NCBI GenBank assembly: GCA_017512365.1 | Contig: JAFWGQ010000047.1 | Coordinates: 1-64,000, forward strand | Reading direction: 5' to 3' | Origin: Mogibacterium sp. | GTDB lineage: Bacteria; Bacillota; Clostridia; Peptostreptococcales; Anaerovoracaceae | DNA length: 64,000 nt | In this document: one piece after another, positions 26,312 through 33,392 of the stretch | Layout: every line of letters starts with the position of its first letter | How positions within the stretch are numbered: position 1 is the first letter of the stretch | The notes under the pieces: model-generated | Databases searched by the model: none | What the model was told of the DNA's origin: nothing | The model's input: the letters and a program-made list of their open reading frames with translations, nothing else | Translations under genes and position numbers: made by a program

Positions 26312-27553
26312 TCAGAAAACAAAATTACCGTTTCTGAATACCGCTATCTCTTCCCCGTCATGCGTGATGCCCGTGATCTCAAGATCGGAAGAGCCTATCA
26401 TGAAATCTACATGCGTCATCGAAGAATTCACGCCTCTTTCCTTCAGTTCTTCTTCGCTCATGTCCTCCGCTCCCCTTATGTTCGGATACGCGTCACCGAA
26501 GGCGAAATGACACGAAGCGTTCTCATCAAAAAGCGTATTCAGGAAGAGCACTCCCGAGCGGGATAAAGGCGAGTCATAAGGCACAAGAGCGACCTCTCCG
26601 AAGTACGAAGCCCCCTCGTCCACGGAGATCGCAGCCTTAAGGACCTCTTCGCCTTTTTCGGCATGGATCTCTGTTATCTTTCCGTCCTTCACTCTGAAGC
26701 TGAAGCCTTCTATCACTGTGCCGTTATGACAGAGAGGTTTTGTGGCGGCCAGAGTGCCGTTCACGCTGTTTCTGACCGGCAGCGTGAACACCTCTTCGGT
26801 CGGTATGTTCGGAGAGAACAATACTCCGTTGGCAGCGCTTTCTGCACCGCCGCCCCAGTAATGTCCTTCCGGAAGATCTACTGTCACATCGGTCCCCGCG
26901 GAATTTCTGTATCTCAGTGTTCTGAATCCGTATGAATTCATGATATCAACATGTTTTCTGATCTCATCGGTATGCTCTTTCCATTTTCTTACAGCATTGC
27001 CGCTGTCGGCTCTGCACGCAGCAAGGATCTCTTTCCACAGACGCCCGACAGCTTCGTCATCATCGAGTTCCGGGAATACCGCTTTGGCCCACGCTTTTGA
27101 CGGTACAGCACAGACGCACCACTGACACTCGCTGCCGCTTATCCGCTTCCGGTATGCCTTCAGCGCCTTTCCCGAGCTTATCTGAGATCTTTTTATTCGC
27201 TGAGGATCCACATCTGTCAGGCCTGCCGGATCCTCTGCATATATGGTGAGAAAAGCCGCGCCTTCTTCGGAGAGGTCTGTAAAATAATCCACGATCCATG
27301 AGTCCACACTGTCGAAGACCTCATCAGCCGCGTGGAGATACTTCATGCGCTTCAGATCGTCATCGGTCCATCGCATCAGCACCTCTTTGCAGCCGGCCTC
27401 ATATGCTGCAGCGGCGCAGAGCCTGCCGAATTCAGCGCATTCCACAGGACAGCTGATCGAAAGCCGCTGCCCTTTCTGTATGTTGACGCCGGACCTGATG
27501 ACAAGTTCGGCATAGTCCCTCTTCAGTTCCTCGAATCTTTCGTTCTCTGTCAT
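26312..27553 (-). CDS. Peptidase family M29 aminopeptidase
   Basis: Predicted two-metal aminopeptidase (413 aa) of the thermophilic aminopeptidase family (AmpS/aminopeptidase T), releasing N-terminal residues from peptides in the cytosol. Recognisable parts are the N-terminal AELVIRSGVNIQKGQRLSIS, the substrate region DLPEGHYWGGG, the metal ligands in PTEEVFTLP and the C-terminal FGDAYPNIRG and SSMTHVDFMIGSSDLEI. The start lies inside a 25-bp tandem duplication that joins it to the mechanosensitive channel gene 27 bases upstream. It is the last intact gene of the MarR operon. Confidence 0.88.
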   Translation of the reverse strand: MTENERFEELKRDYAELVIRSGVNIQKGQRLSISCPVECAEFGRLCAAAAYEAGCKEVLMRWTDDDLKRMKYLHAADEVFDSVDSWIVDYFTDLSEEGAAFLTIYAEDPAGLTDVDPQRIKRSQISSGKALKAYRKRISGSECQWCVCAVPSKAWAKAVFPELDDDEAVGRLWKEILAACRADSGNAVRKWKEHTDEIRKHVDIMNSYGFRTLRYRNSAGTDVTVDLPEGHYWGGGAESAANGVLFSPNIPTEEVFTLPVRNSVNGTLAATKPLCHNGTVIEGFSFRVKDGKITEIHAEKGEEVLKAAISVDEGASYFGEVALVPYDSPLSRSGVLFLNTLFDENASCHFAFGDAYPNIRGAEDMSEEELKERGVNSSMTHVDFMIGSSDLEITGITHDGEEIAVFRNGNFVF

Positions 27554-27601
27554 TTTTATGCTTTCTCTTTACTGTCATTTTTATGCTTTCTCTTTACTGT
27601 C
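27547..27601. repeat. 25-bp tandem duplication at a gene junction
   Basis: Two exact copies of a 25-bp unit (27547-27571 and 27572-27596) are followed by five bases of a third. The unit holds the stop codon of the mechanosensitive channel gene in one copy and the start codon of the M29 peptidase in the other. It looks like a recent slippage duplication that changed the spacing between the genes. Confidence 0.85.
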
Positions 27602-30115
27602 TTTTTTGTTCTCGTCCGTATCCTTACCGCATGCTTCATCACTGTCGCGGGAATGGTTGATCACTCTTCCTATCTGGCTGTTTCTTATCGAAAAAGTCTT
27701 GCCGTTATCTGCTACAAGTTCCGTCCTCCTGAGACCGATCATCGTGACAGTACCGGCTCCGGCATCCTTCACTTCGATGTAGTCGCCGACCTCGAATGTC
27801 CGTCCCGCAATGAGCGATACTCCGGCAAAGATGTCGGAAAGTATATCCTGCAGGCTCAGGCTGACTGCCAGACCGACAAATCCCGCCGAAGCGATCAGAG
27901 CCTTCGTATTGACCCCGAGGTAGCTCAGGGAAAGGAAGAAGAACGCTGCCAGCGCCACATAGAACACTATATTGAGCAGCAGCGAGCATATCGTCAGGAC
28001 TCTTTTGCTCAGCACGGTGTTGAGCACTGCGGATATCACCTTGAGCACGGCCAGTATCAGGAAGAGCGCGCAGAATAGGAAGTAGACCGCAGTAAACGAG
28101 AACAGGTTCGGTCCGTGAGTCCAGTTGCCTGTCAGTATGTAGTCAAGAACAGTTCCTCCGATCGAGTGCCTCCTTCTCAGCAGCAGTACGATGCCTGCGA
28201 TCATGGTGAAAAGGAAGACAAGGATCTCAAGTATCGACATCGCCTCGCGTTCAGGAGTGGAATCCCAGTCGCTGATCTTCGCCAGACGCTTGTTCGATCT
28301 CGGCATGTCCGTGATGCTCAGAAGCTTTTCGTTGACTTCTGCCGCCTTCCGTATGAAGGAAGTGATCGAGCCGGTCGCCTTTTCAGAGAATACCATGGTT
28401 TTTTCCGGTCCATCCTGAGGATCAGGGTATCTGCCGAGAAGCATCCTGCACAGCAGGATATATATGATCATGAAAACCAGCGTGTAGCAAAGCGCGAACG
28501 GCCTGACATCCGAGAACATGTATTTTTTGTCTATGCAGTAATAATACAGCCTGTCATTGTGTGATGCCGATACGGCATAATAAGGTCTGTCTCTGAATTT
28601 CAGATATCCGAGGAAGAGATCGTAGGTGTCTTTATCGCTCAGACGCGTGCCTATAAGGTCTCTGTTGCTGGAATGAGCGATAACTCCCGTTTTCGGATCG
28701 ACATCCATGATAAAGCCGTTCTTCGGCGCCATCGAGTCCATGACGTTGTTGACATCCGTGAATTTGATCCATGAATGCTCCTCAGGATCCACGGCGATCA
28801 GCATGGCTCCGTAGGAATCTTCATCGGCCAGATGCTTAAGGCAGATACCGTGATAGTCGCGTGTCAGTCCTGTTATCCCGTCATGCACGCCCGCATGCGA
28901 TATGCTTTCGACACCGTTCAACAGTCTGCTGAAATCCGCCATATCGGCTTCGCTGCGGCCTTTGAGAGATATGCCTCTGTATTTTGAATCCGAAATGATC
29001 TCATTGCCGTCGGAATCAAAGATCATGATATAGTCGGCATCTATGATGTCCGCGGCTTCTTTCAGCCATTTCCTGTTCTGCAGACTCCGGTTGCTGTCTA
29101 TAAGCGCCGCAAGAGTCTTTGCGTTTTCTGTATACCGCTTCTGGCTGCTCTTCCACTGCGCATCCGTCCTCTCCACATCGCCGTCCAGGCGGTCGAAAAG
29201 CGCCTGCAGAGTCGATGTTCCCCGCGATGTCCTCAGGAAAACGCTGTCGACTGACATGGAAAATGCAGAGCATATGCAGGCGATCAGCGTGACCGCGATC
29301 ACAGATATGATGATCTTGCTCCTGACCCGTTTTTTACTGTAGGACATCCTCATCTCATCGTCCATGATCCCGCCCGCGATCCGTCTGTATATAGACATGA
29401 GCCATACGGAAAGCGCGATGCATATCGCGACCGCGACGAACAGCAAAGCAGCTGTCAGCACTGCTGACCGGGCGATGAACGCCTGCAGAGGTATTATCAT
29501 CAGCGCTGCATCATCCGGATCGAACCTGGTATCGAAGACCTTTGTACAGACGACTATGCTCCTCCTGCCGCTCACTTTCGCTGTCCCGCTGCCCCTGTCA
29601 GCGATGCTGTCAACAAGAGGCACAAGATCCAGCTCGGAAAGCCTGTCATATGCGGTATATCCGTTCGTCGCCGCAGTTATCTGATAATCCCCGCTGCCGT
29701 CGTTCCTGAGACTGAGGAAGTCACAGCCGTAAGCGGCGGCCAGATCATCCAGCGCGCCCTGATAATCGACGCCTTTTTGCAGCAGCTTATCTTCATTTCC
29801 GGCATCCTGTCTGTCCGGGTATGATACTTCCCTGAATCCTTCGCCGCTCATACTGCGTGCCGACGCTACGAGTTTTTCAGATACCGACATATCAGCCTTC
29901 ACATCAGCTGAGGTCTCAGCTTCTTTGTTCATCATGAACTTGTAGGTGTCTTCAAACGAGTCAAGCCTGGCATAGCTTTCACGCTCCGCCATTCCTGAAT
30001 AGATGATGCCGTAGGCGCATATGATGACCGCGGCCAGAATAATGGCCGAGATGATCAGATAAGCCAGCGTCATCTGCGCTATGCTTTTGTTTTGATTTTT
30101 GTTACCTTTTCTCAT
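27581..30115 (-). CDS. MscS-family channel with an extracytoplasmic sensor region
   Basis: An 844-aa membrane protein. Residues about 15-40 and 215-240 are membrane helices flanking a first extracytoplasmic domain; a further helix near 270-290 opens a second, Cache-like sensor region (290-545) closed by a helix near 550-570. The C-terminal part (about 640-830) is an MscS pore module: ALIASAGFVGLAVSLSLQD (TM3-like) followed by SLIAGRTFEVGDYIEV of the beta domain. It stops soon after this beta domain, lacking the usual alpha/beta cage. This suggests ligand-gated or sensor-tuned channel activity. It lies 15 bases after a small membrane protein gene in the MarR operon. Confidence 0.8.
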   Translation of the reverse strand: MRKGNKNQNKSIAQMTLAYLIISAIILAAVIICAYGIIYSGMAERESYARLDSFEDTYKFMMNKEAETSADVKADMSVSEKLVASARSMSGEGFREVSYPDRQDAGNEDKLLQKGVDYQGALDDLAAAYGCDFLSLRNDGSGDYQITAATNGYTAYDRLSELDLVPLVDSIADRGSGTAKVSGRRSIVVCTKVFDTRFDPDDAALMIIPLQAFIARSAVLTAALLFVAVAICIALSVWLMSIYRRIAGGIMDDEMRMSYSKKRVRSKIIISVIAVTLIACICSAFSMSVDSVFLRTSRGTSTLQALFDRLDGDVERTDAQWKSSQKRYTENAKTLAALIDSNRSLQNRKWLKEAADIIDADYIMIFDSDGNEIISDSKYRGISLKGRSEADMADFSRLLNGVESISHAGVHDGITGLTRDYHGICLKHLADEDSYGAMLIAVDPEEHSWIKFTDVNNVMDSMAPKNGFIMDVDPKTGVIAHSSNRDLIGTRLSDKDTYDLFLGYLKFRDRPYYAVSASHNDRLYYYCIDKKYMFSDVRPFALCYTLVFMIIYILLCRMLLGRYPDPQDGPEKTMVFSEKATGSITSFIRKAAEVNEKLLSITDMPRSNKRLAKISDWDSTPEREAMSILEILVFLFTMIAGIVLLLRRRHSIGGTVLDYILTGNWTHGPNLFSFTAVYFLFCALFLILAVLKVISAVLNTVLSKRVLTICSLLLNIVFYVALAAFFFLSLSYLGVNTKALIASAGFVGLAVSLSLQDILSDIFAGVSLIAGRTFEVGDYIEVKDAGAGTVTMIGLRRTELVADNGKTFSIRNSQIGRVINHSRDSDEACGKDTDENKKDSKEKA

Positions 30116-30130
30116 TATCTCCTCTTGCTG

Positions 30131-30682
30131 TCATTTCGCGATGTATGCCACACCAAGTGAAAAAGCAGCTATAAGTACCGTCAGCACAGTCATCCATATC
30201 ACTGTAGCCCTGGCGCTCTGTTCATGTATCCTGAAGAACGGATACGGTCCCTCAACTATCCCGGCATGATTCAGATAAAGAAGAACTATGCCGTATACCA
30301 GAGTCACGGCGACAGGGATCATCCACATGGATGAATGCCGTTCCCACAGCATATAGGATGTTATGGATACCGCAGGGCAGAGCGTATGAAAAAAAAGACC
30401 GTTGCCGGACAGCACCATCCGCGAGAAACCGGCTCCGGACGGCACAAGCACGAAAAGTGTGATCAGCACCGTCATGACCAGCATGACCGTGCTCAGATAC
30501 CTCATCGTTACCGTGAACGCAGCATCGCTGCTGATGATATAGCACACAGACGAAATCAGCGTCACTATGTTCGACAGCTGCGTGTAGAAGATCAGCATCA
30601 TCAGGCCGCGGCTCCGGCTCGCTTTGAATCCTGCCAGTTCAAGTATTATTACGATTATGTTTGCTATGAGAGCTTTATCCAT
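30131..30682 (-). CDS. Six-helix membrane protein, Pr6Pr-like
   Basis: A 183-aa protein made almost wholly of six hydrophobic helices. FYTQLSNIVTLISSVCY, a conserved histidine-containing segment FFHTLCPAVSITSYML and the loop EGPYPFFRIHEQS fit the Pr6Pr family of predicted membrane proteins, whose function is not established. It sits 15 bases after the fifth ligase gene and 15 bases before the channel gene, so it is part of the MarR-headed operon. Confidence 0.65.
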   Translation of the reverse strand: MDKALIANIIVIILELAGFKASRSRGLMMLIFYTQLSNIVTLISSVCYIISSDAAFTVTMRYLSTVMLVMTVLITLFVLVPSGAGFSRMVLSGNGLFFHTLCPAVSITSYMLWERHSSMWMIPVAVTLVYGIVLLYLNHAGIVEGPYPFFRIHEQSARATVIWMTVLTVLIAAFSLGVAYIAK

Positions 30683-30697
30683 TGTCTTACCATTATA

Positions 30698-32512
30698 TCA
30701 GTTTTCGAGCTCATCAGGCAGTCCCGCTCTCAGACCGGGAGCATCCCTGAAAGGCACCAGTTCGATGTCTTTCAGAACTCCGTCAGCGCGTTCGGGCCTT
30801 ACCCTGTACAGCATTCCCTTCACCTTTCCTTCCCTTATTTTCCGTGAATCAGCCTTTCCCGCTTCGTTCAGCGGAAGCCTTTGGGCTATAAGGCACTGCC
30901 CCGGCAGATTCGTTTCCTTTATCAGTCCGTCCCTGACAAAGACGTTCATCAGGGCTTCTTCTATTATCTCTTCAGCTCCTCCGTCCGCGCCTGTGACCGA
31001 GACATTGAGCACCGGTATGGTATCGTGCATGGTTTTGTCATACCCCGGTGTAATGCAGCATCTTTCGATGCCGGGCTGCTTAGACAGCGCTGTCTCTATT
31101 AGGCCCGCGTCAAAGCGTATGCCCTCGTTGTTCACGAAATATCTGTTCATTCGTCCGGCATATCTGAGGTATCCGTCTTCCCCGGCCTCAACAAGATCAT
31201 ATGTGTTGAGATATCTGCCGTCACCTGTATCCTCCGGGCTGAAGAACTTCTTTCTTCCTATGCGGCCGCTGCTGACAGATGGCGATGAGATGAAGAGCAC
31301 TCCTCTCCCCGGTCCGTCCGCGGGATCATGGAACTTTTCTTCTGCTTCATCATACAGCTTTATCCTCACGCCGGAAAGAGGCCTTCCCATCGAGTCATCT
31401 TCCCGGTCAGAGTCGGAAAGCATGCAGGCTCCGGCAGTCTCCGAAAGGCCGTAGCCCAGCGTGACTTTTGCCCGCGATCCGCAGTTCTCCAGGAACGAGT
31501 CGTACTTTCCTTTCATGTATGAAGATACATAACTGCCGCCGACGAAAACGAATTCGAGCGCCGACAGATCAGGCCTCTTTTTAAGTTTCATGAAAGCGTC
31601 CATGTAGGCTCCCGTTGCGAAGAGCACATTAACTCTGTTCTTTTCCATGACGCCGGCTATGTCTTCAATATAGCGGACTCCGGGCGCAAGCACAAGTCTG
31701 CCTCCGAAGGCAAGCGTCAGATGCAGCATGTCGGTCATGGCATAGGCGGATGACATGTCCATGAAGAGCGGACTGACTGCCCTGCCCCTCAGCGTGTCGA
31801 ATCTCCTTTCGGCAAGCAGGCTTGCCGCCGCCGCGTTCAGTCCCGTGTCCGAAAGAGGAACGGGTTTATGTATCCCGCGCGTCGTGCCTGATGTATGGGT
31901 GATCACCGCAGCATCATCTGTCCTGTTTCCGAAAGATATCTCATATGCCTCATACCGCCTGAGAAGCTCATCCATGAAGAGCACGCCCTTGTACTCTCTT
32001 ATCCTGCGGAGAACCATCCTTCGCTGAAGCTTCTCCTCATCGGTGAGCAGTTCTTTACAATAAGGTATCTGCAGGATCACTATCCTTCGTACAGAGGCAG
32101 AAGACCTCTCCCTTACTATGCTGTCAAGGAGTTCCGGATCGATAACGCTGTCCGCAAGCACGAGGTCGGTGATCCCTTCCTCTTTTATCATGCGCTCCCG
32201 TCTTCCGGCGTCCCTGAGATCTGACATATGCAGCATCGATACGGAAGTCCCCGTCATGTTAAGGGCGTAAAAAGCCATGATGGTCTCGGCAGCAGGGATC
32301 CCCGTCATGCCGGCTCTCGAGCCCTTTTCTCCGCATATTCCCAGAGCGGAGAACACCTCGGCGTAATACTCCCATTTCCGGAACATGAGCCTGTATGTAT
32401 ACTCGCGCGTTCCGTCGTACAGGGCAACAGAATCAAGGCGCTCATCACTTGTCGAGTTGAGCGCCCTGATATACTGCCAGCATTTCTGTTTTGTATCGAC
32501 AGCATCTGCCAT
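30698..32512 (-). CDS. ANL-superfamily adenylate-forming enzyme (ligase 5)
   Basis: A 604-aa AMP-forming acyl/aryl ligase-like enzyme. The ATP-binding loop is THTSGTTRGIHKPVPLSD near residue 210, followed by LGYGLSETAG (A5), YLNTYDLVE (A7, where the usual TGDL is TYDL), YAGRMNRYFVNNEG (A8/hinge) and LNEAGKADSRKI holding the A10 lysine. It is a paralogue of the four ligases at 33-49 kb and shares their N-terminal block (QKCWQYIRALNS). No carrier or condensation domain is present, so CoA or a separate acceptor is likely. The C-terminus ends GLPDELEN, a tail shared with the two fused ligases. It follows the small Cys/Asp protein by 5 bases. Confidence 0.85.
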   Translation of the reverse strand: MADAVDTKQKCWQYIRALNSTSDERLDSVALYDGTREYTYRLMFRKWEYYAEVFSALGICGEKGSRAGMTGIPAAETIMAFYALNMTGTSVSMLHMSDLRDAGRRERMIKEEGITDLVLADSVIDPELLDSIVRERSSASVRRIVILQIPYCKELLTDEEKLQRRMVLRRIREYKGVLFMDELLRRYEAYEISFGNRTDDAAVITHTSGTTRGIHKPVPLSDTGLNAAAASLLAERRFDTLRGRAVSPLFMDMSSAYAMTDMLHLTLAFGGRLVLAPGVRYIEDIAGVMEKNRVNVLFATGAYMDAFMKLKKRPDLSALEFVFVGGSYVSSYMKGKYDSFLENCGSRAKVTLGYGLSETAGACMLSDSDREDDSMGRPLSGVRIKLYDEAEEKFHDPADGPGRGVLFISSPSVSSGRIGRKKFFSPEDTGDGRYLNTYDLVEAGEDGYLRYAGRMNRYFVNNEGIRFDAGLIETALSKQPGIERCCITPGYDKTMHDTIPVLNVSVTGADGGAEEIIEEALMNVFVRDGLIKETNLPGQCLIAQRLPLNEAGKADSRKIREGKVKGMLYRVRPERADGVLKDIELVPFRDAPGLRAGLPDELEN

Positions 32513-32517
32513 GTCAG

Positions 32518-32847
32518 TTATTTTTTATCTTCTTTCTTTTCTTCCTTTTTCGGAGTCTCTTTCTTTGCAGGTTCTGCCTTCTTCGCAGGCTCCGCTTTCT
32601 TCGCAGGTTCTGCCTTCTTCGCAGGCTCCGCTTTCTTCGTAGGCTCAGCCTTTACAGGTTCAGGATTCGTTACTACCTCAGCCTTGACCTCGACGACTAC
32701 ATCTTCTTCTTCGTCTTCATCATCGTCGTCGCGGTCTTTGAAGCACGGAGCCTCGTCGCATGCGAATCCAGCCTTATCGGCGATCTCCTGCGTTGCCTCA
32801 GCGACCCTTGCAAAGCATATGATGCCTCTTATCAGTTCACAGATCAT
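32518..32847 (-). CDS. Small acidic Cys protein with KKAEPA tail (S1)
   Basis: A 109-aa protein not recognised as a known family. Residues 1-28 are a mildly hydrophobic helix with ICELIRGIICFARVAEA; residues 29-36 hold the motif CDEAPCFK followed by a DDDDEDEEED tract; residues 60-109 are a low-complexity Lys/Ala/Glu/Pro tail with five KKAEPA units. The CD-x-x-x-C-F/M-K/R motif recurs twice in the small protein at 42537-42893, another member of the same cluster. AGGAGG lies 6 bases before the ATG and the gene starts 1 base after marR, so it is surely translated. It could be a scaffold, metal-binding or carrier protein; function unknown. Confidence 0.72.
   Translation of the reverse strand: MICELIRGIICFARVAEATQEIADKAGFACDEAPCFKDRDDDDEDEEEDVVVEVKAEVVTNPEPVKAEPTKKAEPAKKAEPAKKAEPAKKAEPAKKETPKKEEKKEDKK
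32566..32650. repeat. 18/36-bp tandem repeats encoding KKAEPA units
   Basis: Alternating 18-base units build a 36-base period inside the S1 gene, each unit coding AKKAEP on the minus strand. The near identity of the copies points to recent expansion; copy number may vary between strains. Confidence 0.8.
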
Positions 32848-32848
32848 A

Positions 32849-33286
32849 CTATTCCTCCTTGTCCTCTTCCTCAGCCGTGAGCTTTTCGAGCAGCTTCAGC
32901 AGCTGATCCTTTTCCTTGTCTGTAAGAGCCGTGAACGCCTTTGAGAATCTCTCGTTCCTTTCGTCAGCCAGCTCAGCGGCTCTCGCTTTGCCGAGATCAG
33001 TGAGTTTGATAAGAGTAGCTCTCTTATCGTCCGGGTCGACCTCTCTTTTGACGTATTCATCCCTTTCGAGCTTGGAAACGAGTTCTGATACGGCTGCAGG
33101 GCTGACATCCAGCTCTTCAACGAGAGTCTTCTGTCTTACTGCTCCGTCATACGAGTCAGCGATCACGAGAAGTCTCTCCCTTACGAAAAACGGACGAGGG
33201 AAAGGAAATTCGAAAGTTTTCCTTCTGACGCTGCGAGGCGCCTTCATCACCAGTTCAAAAAGCTGTTCATCGATAGTCTTCTTCAT
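32849..33286 (-). CDS. MarR-family transcriptional regulator
   Basis: A 145-aa winged-helix regulator. The DNA-binding core runs from about residue 35: RLLVIADSYDGAVRQKTL, the recognition helix VSPAAVSELVSKLERD, then the wing YVKREVDPDDKRATLIKLT. MarR proteins normally repress and are released by aromatic or phenolic ligands. It heads the operon with S1, ligase 5, two membrane proteins and a peptidase, and the GTWAACAATTG word over its own -10 also occurs at the promoter of the large ligase operon (49172-49182), so it is the likely controller of both. AAAGGAG lies before the start. Confidence 0.88.
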   Translation of the reverse strand: MKKTIDEQLFELVMKAPRSVRRKTFEFPFPRPFFVRERLLVIADSYDGAVRQKTLVEELDVSPAAVSELVSKLERDEYVKREVDPDDKRATLIKLTDLGKARAAELADERNERFSKAFTALTDKEKDQLLKLLEKLTAEEEDKEE

Positions 33287-33311
33287 TGTCCGACTCCTTT
33301 CGTTTATCGAT

Positions 33312-33327
33312 GCGCATTATTATGCGC
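33312..33327. promoter_or_regulatory. 16-bp palindrome GCGCATTATTATGCGC in the marR leader
   Basis: Perfect arms GCGCAT and ATGCGC flank a 4-base centre, 26 bases before the marR start and downstream of its promoter. It may be a second operator or an mRNA hairpin; the identity of any binding factor is unknown. Confidence 0.45.
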
Positions 33328-33349
33328 GGATAGATTTATTTAAGTGCCT

Positions 33350-33384
33350 AACAATTGTTTACCATCTGGCTATTCCAATGTCAA
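33350..33384 (-). promoter_or_regulatory. marR promoter with overlapping operator
   Basis: TTGACA (33379-33384) is followed after 17 bases by TAAACA with a TGG extension (33356-33361). The -10 overlaps the palindrome AACAATTGTT (33350-33359). The 11-mer GTAAACAATTG read on the minus strand (33352-33362) matches at 10 of 11 positions the word at the promoter of the upstream ligase operon, supporting MarR autoregulation and shared control. Confidence 0.6.
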
Positions 33385-33392
33385 GTATCGCT

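Noticed and set aside
27500..27601. Direct repeat considered as a mobile element footprint
   Set aside because: The two copies are adjacent with nothing between them, which fits replication slippage and not transposition.
32566..32650. Tandem repeats considered as a CRISPR array
   Set aside because: There are no unique spacers; the units are an in-frame coding repeat within S1.
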